Shown piece after piece: positions 6,126 to 13,637 of a DNA stretch of 22,505 nt. Origin of the DNA: a virus; IMG/VR virus record IMGVR_UViG_3300011432_000190, positions 1-22,505 of that record; one strand, written 5' to 3'. Within the stretch, counting starts at the first letter, position 1. Each line of letters begins with the position of its first letter. Made by a program: the position numbers and the translations under genes. The notes under the pieces were generated by a model. It worked only from the letters and a program-made list of their open reading frames with translations. It was not told the origin of the DNA and ran no database searches.

Positions 6126-6463
6126 TCGTTCCGTTGCTGCACTGGATTTTGAACGACGCCGGCGAGCCAGAGCCCGTCGAGGACGTGATCGTCTGGGGGC
6201 TTTGGTTTGAGCGCGCGTCTCGCGATCGTTCGCGCATTGTCGCTCAGGACCGCGACGAGCAGCCCGGCGCACCGGACGTGCTCGTCTCTACTGTTTTTCT
6301 CGGGTTAGATCACAATTTTCGCCGGAGCGGGCCGCCGGTCCTGTGGGAAACGATGATCCTCGGCGGACCGGAGGACGGTTATCAACGCCGCTATACGTCG
6401 CGCGCCGCCGCGCTCGCCGGACACGCGGAGGCCTGTCGCCTCGCGCGGCGCGAAAAACCATGA
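6122..6463 (+). CDS. Hypothetical phage protein (LGLDHNF-type)
   Basis: 113 residues, starting within the previous stop (ATGA). The conserved-looking centre is VSTVFLGLDHNF, then LWETMILGGP, then YTSRAAALAGH, a pattern I associate with small accessory phage proteins of unknown function. The N-terminus has several Trp (LHWILNDAGEP, WGLWFER). No catalytic motif is visible. It is coupled to the following gene by ATGA. Confidence 0.75.
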   Translation: MIVPLLHWILNDAGEPEPVEDVIVWGLWFERASRDRSRIVAQDRDEQPGAPDVLVSTVFLGLDHNFRRSGPPVLWETMILGGPEDGYQRRYTSRAAALAGHAEACRLARREKP

Positions 6464-6684
6464 ACGAGCCATTCATCGTCGCGGAGATTTCGAAGAACTG
6501 GATCGCCGGCCGCTCGCTGTCACCGTTGCTCTTGGCGCAGCAATTCGAAATCGCCATCAATCACAACGCGCGGCGCGGGTATCGCCTGCTTTCCTTCGAA
6601 CTGCATCGCCTCTTAGTTGCGCCGGACGAGATGAACGAAACGATCATTGCCGTGTTCGAACGCCTTCCCTCTGCCCCGCAATAA
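6460..6684 (+). CDS. Small DUF4177-like protein
   Basis: 74 residues from an ATG at 6460 within the previous stop (ATGA). The pattern of a short beta strand, a helix with QQFEIAINHNARRGYRLLSF, and a final strand TIIAVFER resembles DUF4177, a small ferredoxin-like fold of unknown role. The frame upstream of this ATG is a shadow. It is the last gene of the rightward module; the attachment region follows. Confidence 0.65.
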   Translation: MNEPFIVAEISKNWIAGRSLSPLLLAQQFEIAINHNARRGYRLLSFELHRLLVAPDEMNETIIAVFERLPSAPQ

Positions 6685-6783
6685 CTGCAGGCGCCGCCCT
6701 GGCGCAACGATCGGCGACGCAGTCCCCCTTCCCTATTCCCGCCGCGCCTTCGTGCGTCCTGACGCCGTTCTGACGGCCGTCGA

Positions 6784-7025
6784 GGGTACACACTCAGGGT
6801 ACACACCGATTTTTAATCTTCATATTTCCTAGCAATTTTGATACTGCCTGAAACGCGGTGTGTACCCTCGCGTGCGGTTGCGTTGGCCGTAACTTGTTGA
6901 TTCTAATGGTGCGCCCGGCAGGTCTCGAACCTGCGACCCCCGGTTTAGGAACCCGATTTCTGTCTCTATAACCTATTGATTTCAGGTTATTTACTCACTG
7001 AGGGTACACACGGAAAGTACACAGA
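6784..7025. repeat. Integrase arm-type sites (GGGTACACAC)
   Basis: Four perfect copies flank the tRNA-like core: 6784-6793 and 6797-6806 (direct, 13 bases apart), 6858-6867 (inverted), and 7002-7011 (direct). Three of them extend to GAGGGTACACAC. A weaker AGTACACAG-type copy lies at 7016-7024. This layout of repeated short sites on both sides of a core is typical of attP arm sites bound by the integrase N-terminal domain. Confidence 0.75.
6907..6951 (-). other. attP: attP core: 3' half of tRNA-Arg (anticodon CCT)
   Basis: Read on the minus strand, this is the 3' half of a tRNA: anticodon loop TTCCTAA (6951-6945), anticodon stem ACCGG (6944-6940), variable loop GGGTC, T arm CCTGC/GCAGG reversed around a TTCGAGA loop (6934-6918), acceptor strand CGGGCGC (6917-6911), discriminator A and CCA (6909-6907). 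Upstream the match stops: the bases before the anticodon loop do not pair with the 3' stem strand. So this is not a working tRNA but the segment that restores the host gene after integration. Strand exchange probably occurs near the anticodon loop. Confidence 0.85.
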
Positions 7026-7088
7026 CACACAGATTCCCGCGCAAATTAGGTCTCGATTGAGCCAATGCCGGCGCCGTCTCGAGACGCC

Positions 7089-7382
7089 TCAGAACGCGCC
7101 GACACCCCAGATCTGTTTGACGAACACGCGGAAGTCCTTCGGCCCCGCCAGCGCCTCTTGCCCGACCCAAATCCGCCCGAGCAATTCGAGATCGGCAAAC
7201 GCCGTTTTCAACACCGCGACTTCCTGATCCGTGTAGCCGAGCGCCACGAGATCGGTATTGATTGCGCCCAGGAGATACGCTTGCATCGTCGCTACGTCCT
7301 CGAAACTCTGCTGGAACCGCCTGGCGATATCCCCGGCGCGTGAATCAATCTCGCCTTTCGTGATTGCCAACCCGACAGACAT
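7089..7382 (-). CDS. Hypothetical phage protein at end of tail operon
   Basis: 97 residues from an ATG at 7382 with GAGGGTG about 8 bases upstream. It is mostly helical (IDSRAGDIARRFQQSF, QEVAVLKTAFADLELL) and ends in KDFRVFVKQIWGVGAF. No enzyme motif or membrane segment is seen. As the last gene after the tail appendage it may be a structural or assembly protein, but this is position only. Confidence 0.75.
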   Translation of the reverse strand: MSVGLAITKGEIDSRAGDIARRFQQSFEDVATMQAYLLGAINTDLVALGYTDQEVAVLKTAFADLELLGRIWVGQEALAGPKDFRVFVKQIWGVGAF

Positions 7383-7404
7383 AAGATCACCCTCGCCTTT
7401 CTAG

Positions 7405-8238
7405 CTATAACACTTCGTGGACGCCAGACGCATTGAGACTCAGCGTGCCCGCCAAAAACAACCCGGCCGCGTTCGTTTTATAGAAATCAATCGTGGCGGC
7501 CGTCGCGTGTTGGTAAAAGCCCGCGCCCGGCCCCCCGCTATCCGTAAAATTGTGCGTGCCCGGATGATAGGCGCTCCCATTGGCGCCAGCGAAGCCGCCG
7601 AAAAATTTCCGCTGCGCTAATGTCGCGGTGCAGGGTGCGCCGCTCACATACACCACCCACTGTAGCGTTTTGCCACTAAGCCGATACCGCGCTTGCGTCA
7701 CATGCCCCGCCGATAACGCACTCCACGCGCCGGGATAATCGGACGCGACAAACGGCGGGGTAATCCACGCGCCTTGTTCGTGCCCGATCATTTCCCACAC
7801 ACCACCGCCGCGCTTCACGAACGACACGACGCCATTGGACGCAATCGATGTTGGCGCAGAGGACGCCATATTGATAAAACGATTGTCAACTTGAGAATTA
7901 CTGTTGTAATGGGGAAACGTCATCACGCCCGAACCACTGCGATTCCGAATCGTCAGGATTTGCCCAGTGACGCCGCCGGCGATCCCCGTGACGGTCAGAT
8001 TCGATACGCCGTCCCACAGTAGCGTTGTGTTCTTACCGCTCAGGCTGATATTCCAATCGTTGACCGTGCCCACGGCTGTTGATTCGCGAATGTCAGACAC
8101 GCCACCCGTTGTTAGGAGCGCCGCGTCGACGGGATCAAGAATGACCGTCTTGATCTTGTCCTTATTCCAGACCGTGCCGACAAGATTGGATCCGTCATCA
8201 TCGACCAGCGCATTCCACGGGCCGCGATCAATCGCCAT
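7405..8238 (-). CDS. Tail appendage / fibre-like protein
   Basis: 277 residues from an ATG at 8238 that overlaps the hub's stop by one base (TAATG). The N-terminus includes VWNKDKIKTVILDPVDAALL, likely the virion-attachment part. Residues 60-130 are beta-rich and Gly/Asn/Thr-rich (SGKNTTLLWDGVSNLTVTGI), and the C-terminal 100 residues look like a trimeric beta-sandwich head (LSGKTLQWVVYVSG, TLSLNASGVHEVL). It is the natural candidate for host receptor binding because it follows the tail hub. No family name is certain. Confidence 0.75.
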   Translation of the reverse strand: MAIDRGPWNALVDDDGSNLVGTVWNKDKIKTVILDPVDAALLTTGGVSDIRESTAVGTVNDWNISLSGKNTTLLWDGVSNLTVTGIAGGVTGQILTIRNRSGSGVMTFPHYNSNSQVDNRFINMASSAPTSIASNGVVSFVKRGGGVWEMIGHEQGAWITPPFVASDYPGAWSALSAGHVTQARYRLSGKTLQWVVYVSGAPCTATLAQRKFFGGFAGANGSAYHPGTHNFTDSGGPGAGFYQHATAATIDFYKTNAAGLFLAGTLSLNASGVHEVL

Positions 8239-10919
8239 TAGGCGTCCGCCTTTCTAATTAGCATTTGGAGAATCGCCTCGAACGATTGCCGCGCATTGCT
8301 CGCCGTGACCGTGAATTTGGGCGCCTGTCCCGACACGCCCAGCCCGGAGATCGTGACCTCTTGGATCGTCAGCGACTCCGCGATCGCCGGCGTCACGAGC
8401 GCGATCGTGGCCGTTTTTCCACTCTTGGTTTTCTGATCGCGCGTCGCGTACGTCACCGTGACGATCGGCCGGCTGTAGAGCGCGAGCTGGGCATCGCAGA
8501 CCTGTCGCAAGCTCGCCTCCGACCGGCGCTCGTCGCTCCAAATATGCTCATACACGCCGTCGCCACCGCCATCGAGCTCCGTCATATAGGACTGCGCCGC
8601 GAGATCGTCGCGCTGGACCCATACGAAGATCGGCGCATTCCGGATCACCGCATCGAGCACCCCCGAGACGCCGAGCAGCGCAGCCGCCGCCGTGACCGTG
8701 CTGTTGTAGGCGATACTCGCGACAATCGCGCCGGATCCGCTTGCGGGGATCCCCGTCAGGCTCGTCGCCGTTTTGCCGGCATAGCGGATCACCTGATCGC
8801 CGTTCCCGATCACCGCCCAGCCGCCGCCGCTCGCAAACGGCGCCGCATTGGCGACAATCAGCGACGTGGACCCGGCCGGTACTTGCCCGTTGGGTTGTGT
8901 CAGCCCGGACGTATCGCCAGCCGGCGCATCCGCCCCGAGCAACGCATCGCTCGTGCTGTCCGTCATCGCCGTTTGCGTGTTATTCGCGATCGTGCTCAGG
9001 AGTCGCAACGCGCCGCCGCCGCCCGCGACCGTCCGATAAATTTTCCGGCCGGTCACACTCCCGCCACCCGTCGCGAACGTCACGCCCACTTGATTCGCCG
9101 TCGCCGTGTTCGACGCCGGCAACGTCCCGCCCAGGCTCGCCGTGGCCGCCGCATCCGTGTAGGTGGTTTGCGTGTTATTCGCGATCGTCGCGAGTAGCCG
9201 CCACACCGATCCATTCCAGCGATACAGCCGGCGCGCCGTCACGTACGCTGGCCCGATCGCAATCCCGGATAACGGCACCGTCTGATAGGCCGAACCCGGC
9301 ACAAATGCCGTGTTACTACTTGGCGGCGCCCCGCCGACTAATCCCGTCCCGCCTTCCGGCCCGTCCGTTTCGTAGCCATTGGGGAGATCCCAATGCCCTT
9401 GATTGACCCCGTTGCGATACCGATAGATCCGCTTCGCCGTCACGCTTAGATCCGGCGACACTTGGATGTTTTTTAGCTGAATCGCCCGCACATAGCCAGG
9501 CTGCCCCGTCTTCGCGACACCCGTCACCGCGTTCGACGCCGGCCCAAGCGTCGTAACGCCGGCCGCATTCACAAAGGCAAACCGATAGGTAATCTGATCT
9601 CCAACGTTCCACGCTTGATGGGAATACCCGAACTCATCCGGATCCGGCGACTCGTTCGCCGCCGAGAGTTTTGCTGTTGGCGCCGGCACATAGTAGCCAC
9701 CCGCGCCCGCCACCGTCACTGGCCCACTCGCCGCCGGACTATCCGTTTCCCCGCTCGCCGTGACGAACGTCACGCCGTAATAGAACGACCCCGGCTCAAT
9801 CGCGCCGCCCGCTTGCACGGCGCCGATCACCGGCGAGACTGGCGGCGCCGCCGTCACGCCGACGACGGCCACCGCGATCGGGCTGGGCGCCGTTTCCCCG
9901 CTCGCCGTCGTAAACGTGATCGCGTAGGAATGGACGCCCGACTCGATCCCCGCACCCGGGACCACCGCGAGCACCGGCGGCGCCGATGGGGACGCGCCCG
10001 GCCCGACCAACCCGCCGCCGCCGCCGAGCTGCACGCCCGTATATGTCAGCACCCGCGACGCGGCGCCATCCGGCGTCACGCCCGCGATCGCCTGTCCGCC
10101 GCTCGCCGTGAACATTTCCGCATTCGCCACCGGCACCGACGCGGCGCCAGCCGCCAGCGACGCCACGATCCGCGTGCTCGCGCCCTTGCCATATACGCGC
10201 GTGCGGACTTGCGATTTATCCATGCTCCACCGAATCGCGGGATCGTGGAGAAACCGCCCCGGCGTATCGTCGATCGGATCCGGCGGGATCCCCGGCGCCG
10301 TCACGAAGAGATACAGCGTTTTGTTCTCAAAAAACCAATACCCACCGATCAACTTCGCGAGCGCCGTCAGACACCCTTTCATGCCCGCTTCCGAGCCGTC
10401 GAATGTAATCGTCACCGCCGGCAAGCCCGCCTCGACGCCCGCACTCGAGAAGCCCGGCGCGTACGTGGCGATCAACTCTTGCGCGATCGTTGTGGCGGAG
10501 ACGTTCACGTACGGTCGCAACGGCCGCCGGCGATTCGCCCGCGCCGCATCGTCGATCGCCGTCACGGGATAGATCACCGTCCCCGGCCGGCCCTTGTAGG
10601 TCCGATCGCACGTTTGCAGCTCGCCACTAAACAGCAGCACCGGCGTATCCGAATTGATCCAGACCTCGATCGGCTGTCCCACGTTCGGCGCCGCGCCGTA
10701 GATCGTCAGCGCGCACGTGTTGGGCGCCTCGAAGAGCGCATCGCGAATCGTCAGCGACTTGTAGATCACCCGCATGGGCGAATCCGGCCGCGTGATATCG
10801 ATCCCGCCCAAAATGATCCGAATATGGTTCGGCCGTTCGGCCGCTTGCGCCGGCGTGAGATAGTCCAGCCGAAAGTTGTTCAGCCGCGCCGAGCCGAGAA
10901 CGGCAGGCTGATACGGCAT
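8238..10919 (-). CDS. Tail hub protein with inserted Ig-like repeat modules
   Basis: 893 residues from an ATG at 10919, coupled to the tape measure's stop (TGATG). Residues 1-245 look like a tail hub or baseplate protein: SPMRVIYKSLTIRDALFEAP, VWINSDTPVLLFSGEL, VIYPVTAIDDAARAN, then WSMDKSQVRTRVYGKGA. The hub appears to resume near 750 (NAPIFVWVQRDDLAAQSY, SEASLRQVCDAQLALYSRP). Between them are Ig/FN3-like modules: two copies with ITFTTASGETAPSP and VTFVTASGETDSP (about 320-400), and two with LLATIANNTQT and LLSTIANNTQT (about 565-665). A 23-base exact DNA repeat at 8971-8993 and 9166-9188 marks recent duplication. Such modules often bind cell-surface glycans. Confidence 0.82.
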   Translation of the reverse strand: MPYQPAVLGSARLNNFRLDYLTPAQAAERPNHIRIILGGIDITRPDSPMRVIYKSLTIRDALFEAPNTCALTIYGAAPNVGQPIEVWINSDTPVLLFSGELQTCDRTYKGRPGTVIYPVTAIDDAARANRRRPLRPYVNVSATTIAQELIATYAPGFSSAGVEAGLPAVTITFDGSEAGMKGCLTALAKLIGGYWFFENKTLYLFVTAPGIPPDPIDDTPGRFLHDPAIRWSMDKSQVRTRVYGKGASTRIVASLAAGAASVPVANAEMFTASGGQAIAGVTPDGAASRVLTYTGVQLGGGGGLVGPGASPSAPPVLAVVPGAGIESGVHSYAITFTTASGETAPSPIAVAVVGVTAAPPVSPVIGAVQAGGAIEPGSFYYGVTFVTASGETDSPAASGPVTVAGAGGYYVPAPTAKLSAANESPDPDEFGYSHQAWNVGDQITYRFAFVNAAGVTTLGPASNAVTGVAKTGQPGYVRAIQLKNIQVSPDLSVTAKRIYRYRNGVNQGHWDLPNGYETDGPEGGTGLVGGAPPSSNTAFVPGSAYQTVPLSGIAIGPAYVTARRLYRWNGSVWRLLATIANNTQTTYTDAAATASLGGTLPASNTATANQVGVTFATGGGSVTGRKIYRTVAGGGGALRLLSTIANNTQTAMTDSTSDALLGADAPAGDTSGLTQPNGQVPAGSTSLIVANAAPFASGGGWAVIGNGDQVIRYAGKTATSLTGIPASGSGAIVASIAYNSTVTAAAALLGVSGVLDAVIRNAPIFVWVQRDDLAAQSYMTELDGGGDGVYEHIWSDERRSEASLRQVCDAQLALYSRPIVTVTYATRDQKTKSGKTATIALVTPAIAESLTIQEVTISGLGVSGQAPKFTVTASNARQSFEAILQMLIRKADA
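8971..9188. repeat. 23-base exact direct repeat in tail hub gene
   Basis: Copies at 8971-8993 and 9166-9188 begin GTTTGCGTGTTATTCGCGAT. They encode the TIANNTQT motif of two neighbouring modules. Identity at DNA level suggests recent duplication or recombination. Confidence 0.75.
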
Positions 10920-12370
10920 CAGTTCACCAGCGATCCGCGTTGCACCTGGCTGGTGATCGTCTCCCCGACGCGCCGGGCGATCCCGCTTTCGGTATCGACG
11001 ATATTGAACGTGTTATTCACTTGCGGCGCTTGCTGCGTGTAGCCGTGCGACATTGCCCAAGAGAGGAAGTCGGGCGCCGGCCCGCCGCCGATCATCCCCA
11101 CGCCGCTCGCGCCGCCGTGGGTTTTGGAATACAAATCAAACGCATAATCAAAATTAGGGATCGAGAGCCCCTCCCCGAGATTGATCGGGATACTCGCACC
11201 CGGCGATTTCTGCGTCATGCCCGGGACCATCGCCGTCATCGAGGACATCGCCGCCGAGACGCCCTCGATCTTGCTCGTCACGTCCTCGAGCGCCGGCGCT
11301 ACCTTCTCGCCAATCACCTCAGAGGTGAACCGCCATTCGTTATTCCACGCTTTCGTATCCGCGTAGTTCGTCTTGATCCATTCGTCGAGCGAGCCGAGCG
11401 CGGGCTCCGTCGCCGCCATCGTCGCGAGGTTGAGCTGCATTTGGCGATCGAGGGCGCCGACTTGCGACGTGGTGAGCTGAAACGCTGTCGCTACGGTTTG
11501 CTGCGAGACGCCCAGGTTGAGCGCTTCCGTCGCCGCCGCCGCCGTCGCCGGGACGATCGTCAGGAGCGCTTTATGCCAGCCGCCCGTGGCCTGATTCACT
11601 TCCTCTTGCGCTTTCGCGATCGCCTCGTACCGCGGCCGCGCCTCGTCCGCCCAGGCTTTCTGTACCTTCGCGCTCTCGCTCAGCGTGCGCGTGTAGTACT
11701 CAAGGGCGCGCGTGCTGATCCCGTAGTGCTGGGAGATCTCCGCGAGCGTCGACGTGTGGTTTTTGAGCTCCGCTTGAATCGCCGGGAGATTGCCCGACGC
11801 CCGCACCGCCGCGATTTCGCGGTTCCACTGCTCCACCCGCGCCGCGCCCGTGTTGAAACTCTCTGCCGCCGCCTTGTTATGCTCCGTGATGATTTTCATC
11901 GCCTCGTCAAAGTCGAGGACGGTGCGCCCGGCGATTTGCGCCGCGCGATTCAAGACGTCCAGCTTCGCGCCGGCCCGTTCGGCCGCCACGTCGCCAAACC
12001 CGAGCAGCGAGGCCGTCGCATTCCCGATCGCCTCGTCGAGATCGAAGAAGTCCGACACCATGCGGCCCACGCTCCAACCGGCGAGCGCGGCGCCCACGGT
12101 CAAGCCGGCGGTGCCGATCAGGCCGATATCGCTAGCGGTTTTCCCCGCCGCCGCGCCGAGCTCGCGCACGGCCTGAATCTGCGGCCCAATGCGGATCCCA
12201 AAGAGGCCCAGGATCCGATCCGCCTGGCTCATCCCCTCGCCGAACGCATCGATTGACCCGGATGTATGCGCCGACGCGCCCTCGAGTTCCTTCAGCTTGA
12301 CGACCGACTTATCCACTTCAAAGAAGAAATCGGAGAAGTCCGCCGCCATGACGCCATTCAGGGCTGGCAT
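10919..12370 (-). CDS. Tail tape measure protein
   Basis: 483 residues from an ATG at 12370 overlapping the chaperone extension's stop (TAATG). It is largely helical and Ala-rich, with a Gly/Ala-rich membrane-like segment around residues 75-105 (IGLIGTAGLTVGAALAGWSV), long helices in the middle, and the C-terminal pattern VNNTFNIVDTESGIARRVGE seen in tape measure proteins. It follows the G/GT chaperone, the canonical position. At about 0.15 nm per residue it predicts a tail near 70 nm, short for a siphovirus. It would define tail length and pass into the cell envelope with DNA. Confidence 0.88.
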   Translation of the reverse strand: MPALNGVMAADFSDFFFEVDKSVVKLKELEGASAHTSGSIDAFGEGMSQADRILGLFGIRIGPQIQAVRELGAAAGKTASDIGLIGTAGLTVGAALAGWSVGRMVSDFFDLDEAIGNATASLLGFGDVAAERAGAKLDVLNRAAQIAGRTVLDFDEAMKIITEHNKAAAESFNTGAARVEQWNREIAAVRASGNLPAIQAELKNHTSTLAEISQHYGISTRALEYYTRTLSESAKVQKAWADEARPRYEAIAKAQEEVNQATGGWHKALLTIVPATAAAATEALNLGVSQQTVATAFQLTTSQVGALDRQMQLNLATMAATEPALGSLDEWIKTNYADTKAWNNEWRFTSEVIGEKVAPALEDVTSKIEGVSAAMSSMTAMVPGMTQKSPGASIPINLGEGLSIPNFDYAFDLYSKTHGGASGVGMIGGGPAPDFLSWAMSHGYTQQAPQVNNTFNIVDTESGIARRVGETITSQVQRGSLVN

Positions 12371-12860
12371 TACGCAATCGCCTCCGTGCGCGCGGCCTGC
12401 GCGCTTAGATCCTCGACGAGCACCTCATACACCGCCCGCGGCAGCGCGCGAATATCCTCGTAGCTCATCCCCATGACTTTGCAGAGCGCGAGATCCGTCC
12501 TCATGCGAGCGCGGGCTCCGGGATCGTTTTTTTTTCCTCGACGGTGCGATCCGTCGACGACGCGTGCGCGTCGATGGCCTTCACGATCTCGAGCAACGTC
12601 ACCTGATCGAGGCTCCGCAACACGTCCCGCCGTTCGTCGCGGGACTGCCCCATCGCATACGGAATCGGCTGTTCGCCCACGCCGACGAGCGACCAGCCGA
12701 CGAGGTATGCGAGCGGCGCCGCGAACACCCGATCCGCCTGGCGATCCGTCAGATAGTCCACGTACTCGCCCGCGTTGAGTTCTTTTTTGACCGTGAGAAA
12801 GTCGCCGTCGGACAACGGCAACCGTACTGATTCCGGCGAGACAATCCGACAGCGCCCCAT
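12370..12860 (-). CDS. Tail assembly chaperone GT fusion by -1 frameshift
   Basis: Predicted 163-residue product: residues 1-111 of the G protein, then a -1 shift on the A run at 12535-12527, continuing for 52 residues to a stop at 12370. The zero frame reads GAA-AAA-AAA-ACG; the shifted frame reads AAA-AAC-GAT. The extension contains LALCKVMGMSYEDIRALPRA, a helical piece like other chaperone T domains, which in lambda recruits tail tube subunits to the tape measure. The extension could instead be made from an ATG at 12504 overlapping the G stop (ATGA), giving a 44-residue protein. Confidence 0.65.
12501..12860 (-). CDS. Tail assembly chaperone G-like protein
   Basis: 119 residues from an ATG at 12860 with AAGGGGAT upstream. 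Features fit tail chaperones: an N-terminal SVRLPLSDGDFLTVKKELNA strand-helix, a hydrophobic APLAYLVGWSLVGV core, and an acidic helix VTLLEIVKAIDAHA before the shift site. It lies between the tail tube cluster and the tape measure, where this gene is normally found. In related phages it is made in excess over the frameshifted form and both bind the tape measure during tail assembly. The stop is TGA at 12503-12501. Confidence 0.82.
   Translation of the reverse strand: MGRCRIVSPESVRLPLSDGDFLTVKKELNAGEYVDYLTDRQADRVFAAPLAYLVGWSLVGVGEQPIPYAMGQSRDERRDVLRSLDQVTLLEIVKAIDAHASSTDRTVEEKKTIPEPALA
12527..12535 (-). promoter_or_regulatory. Slippery run of nine A for -1 frameshift
   Basis: On the coding (minus) strand nine A follow GAGG, so an A-AAA-AAA heptamer lies in the zero frame at codons 109-111. 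The -1 frame is then open for 52 codons to the tape measure start. Transcript slippage by the polymerase on the run is another way to obtain the same product. Confidence 0.65.
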
Positions 12861-12874
12861 CGTGATCCCCTTTG

Positions 12875-13153
12875 CTACCGCTCCGGCGGCCCCAGGTGTG
12901 CCCGCAGACTCGTCTCCCCGATTTCGATCGCCTCAATCGGCCACGCCCAGAAACCCTGCGGCCGCGGCGCCGTAAACAAGAGCGGCGCCTGACGCGCCTG
13001 AAACTTATCGATCCGCGCGATCGTCGCGCTCAGGATCCAGTGCCCGCCCTCGGCTTTCGTGCGCACAATCCGCCACGACGTGAGCTCGACGGCGACGCGG
13101 TAGCCCCAGAGCACGGAGCCCGCGCCGCCGTGAATCGTCAGCGAGTCGAACAC
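12875..13153 (-). CDS. Hypothetical tail-region protein
   Basis: 92 residues. I chose the GTG at 13153, one base after the tail tube stop; an ATG at 13210 is in frame but would add a low-complexity GRSGSGSG stretch that overlaps the tube gene. The protein has FDSLTIHGGAGSVLWGYRVA, SWRIVRTKAEGGHWILSATI and APLLFTAPRPQGFWAWPIE, alternating strands rich in Trp. I do not recognise a family. Lying between tail tube and chaperone, it is probably a minor tail or assembly protein. Confidence 0.7.
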   Translation of the reverse strand: MFDSLTIHGGAGSVLWGYRVAVELTSWRIVRTKAEGGHWILSATIARIDKFQARQAPLLFTAPRPQGFWAWPIEAIEIGETSLRAHLGPPER

Positions 13154-13154
13154 C

Positions 13155-13616
13155 TCACGCCGCGGCCGGTGCCCGCTGCCTGAGCCGCTTCGCCCGCGCG
13201 GCCGCCGCACTGGCGCTCAAGACGCCGCCCTCGAGCAGGAATGGGCCCGCCGCTTTCCAGGTGCCGGAGACTTTCGGCGCCGACAAACTCGCATCGATGG
13301 ATGCGTCCATGTAGGCCGGCCCGGTCCAGAAAAACAACGGCTCCGTACTGCTCGGCACGAGCTTGAGCAGTCCAGGCGTATCCTGTTCGGCCGCTTCGAA
13401 GAGCGCGAGCTCAGCCGAATTGAAGAAGCCGCCGAGCATCCCGCCGGCGTCTTTCATGCCGGGAATGTAGACGCGGTTGACGTCGCCAAAACAGGTGACG
13501 TCCTCGTATTCGGTTTTGAAATCGGCCGTCCAGGCATTGAGTGACAGCACCTCAACCGGCGTGGTGCCCGCGGGATCCCAGAGAACTTGCCCATTGCGCC
13601 CAGAGATGATCGACAT
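13155..13616 (-). CDS. Major tail tube protein
   Basis: 153 residues from an ATG at 13616 with AAGGAG about 9 bases upstream. The N-terminal pattern GRNGQVLWDPAG, then VLSLNAWTADFKTEYEDVTC and FGDVNRVYIPGMKDAGGMLG, is the tail tube fold with its beta strands and the characteristic glycine-rich loop; SGTWKAAGPFLLEGG near the end completes the barrel. The last 20 residues are Ala/Arg-rich. In this family the protein stacks as hexamers around the tape measure. Its good ribosome site fits the need for high expression. No C-terminal Ig domain is present. Confidence 0.82.
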   Translation of the reverse strand: MSIISGRNGQVLWDPAGTTPVEVLSLNAWTADFKTEYEDVTCFGDVNRVYIPGMKDAGGMLGGFFNSAELALFEAAEQDTPGLLKLVPSSTEPLFFWTGPAYMDASIDASLSAPKVSGTWKAAGPFLLEGGVLSASAAAARAKRLRQRAPAAA

Positions 13617-13637
13617 TGTCTCGTCTCCTTTTTGCGG

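Larger units (their letters stand above)
6685..7088. other. Gene-free attachment region
   Basis: This 404-base stretch holds no credible gene. It contains the tRNA-Arg-derived core and the arm-type repeats. A 12-base palindrome CGTCTCGAGACG lies at 7075-7086 near the tail operon's end, and a GCGCC/GGCGC hairpin at 6691-6705 without a T run. No clear terminator was found for the converging operons. Confidence 0.75.

Noticed and set aside
6691-6705. Terminator after the integration module
   Set aside because: GCGCC/GGCGC is only a 5-base stem and is not followed by a T run.
6907-6951. Prophage end (attL or attR) with host chromosome on one side
   Set aside because: Phage genes lie on both sides: integrase and early genes to the left, tail genes to the right. 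This fits attP better.
6907-6990. Complete tRNA gene
   Set aside because: Only the part from the anticodon loop to CCA is present; upstream bases do not form the 5' stem, D arm or acceptor strand.
9615-11042. 475-codon open frame on the plus strand over the tail hub
   Set aside because: Arginine- and histidine-rich antisense shadow with no recognisable motif; the minus-strand tail hub has clear similarity.
10940-12256. 438-codon open frame on the plus strand over the tape measure
   Set aside because: Antisense shadow; composition is unlike real proteins here and the minus strand encodes the tape measure.
12505-12936. Upstream part of the frame that ends at 12370, as a separate gene
   Set aside because: Arginine-rich shadow of the G chaperone; only the final 52 codons look real, as a frameshift extension.
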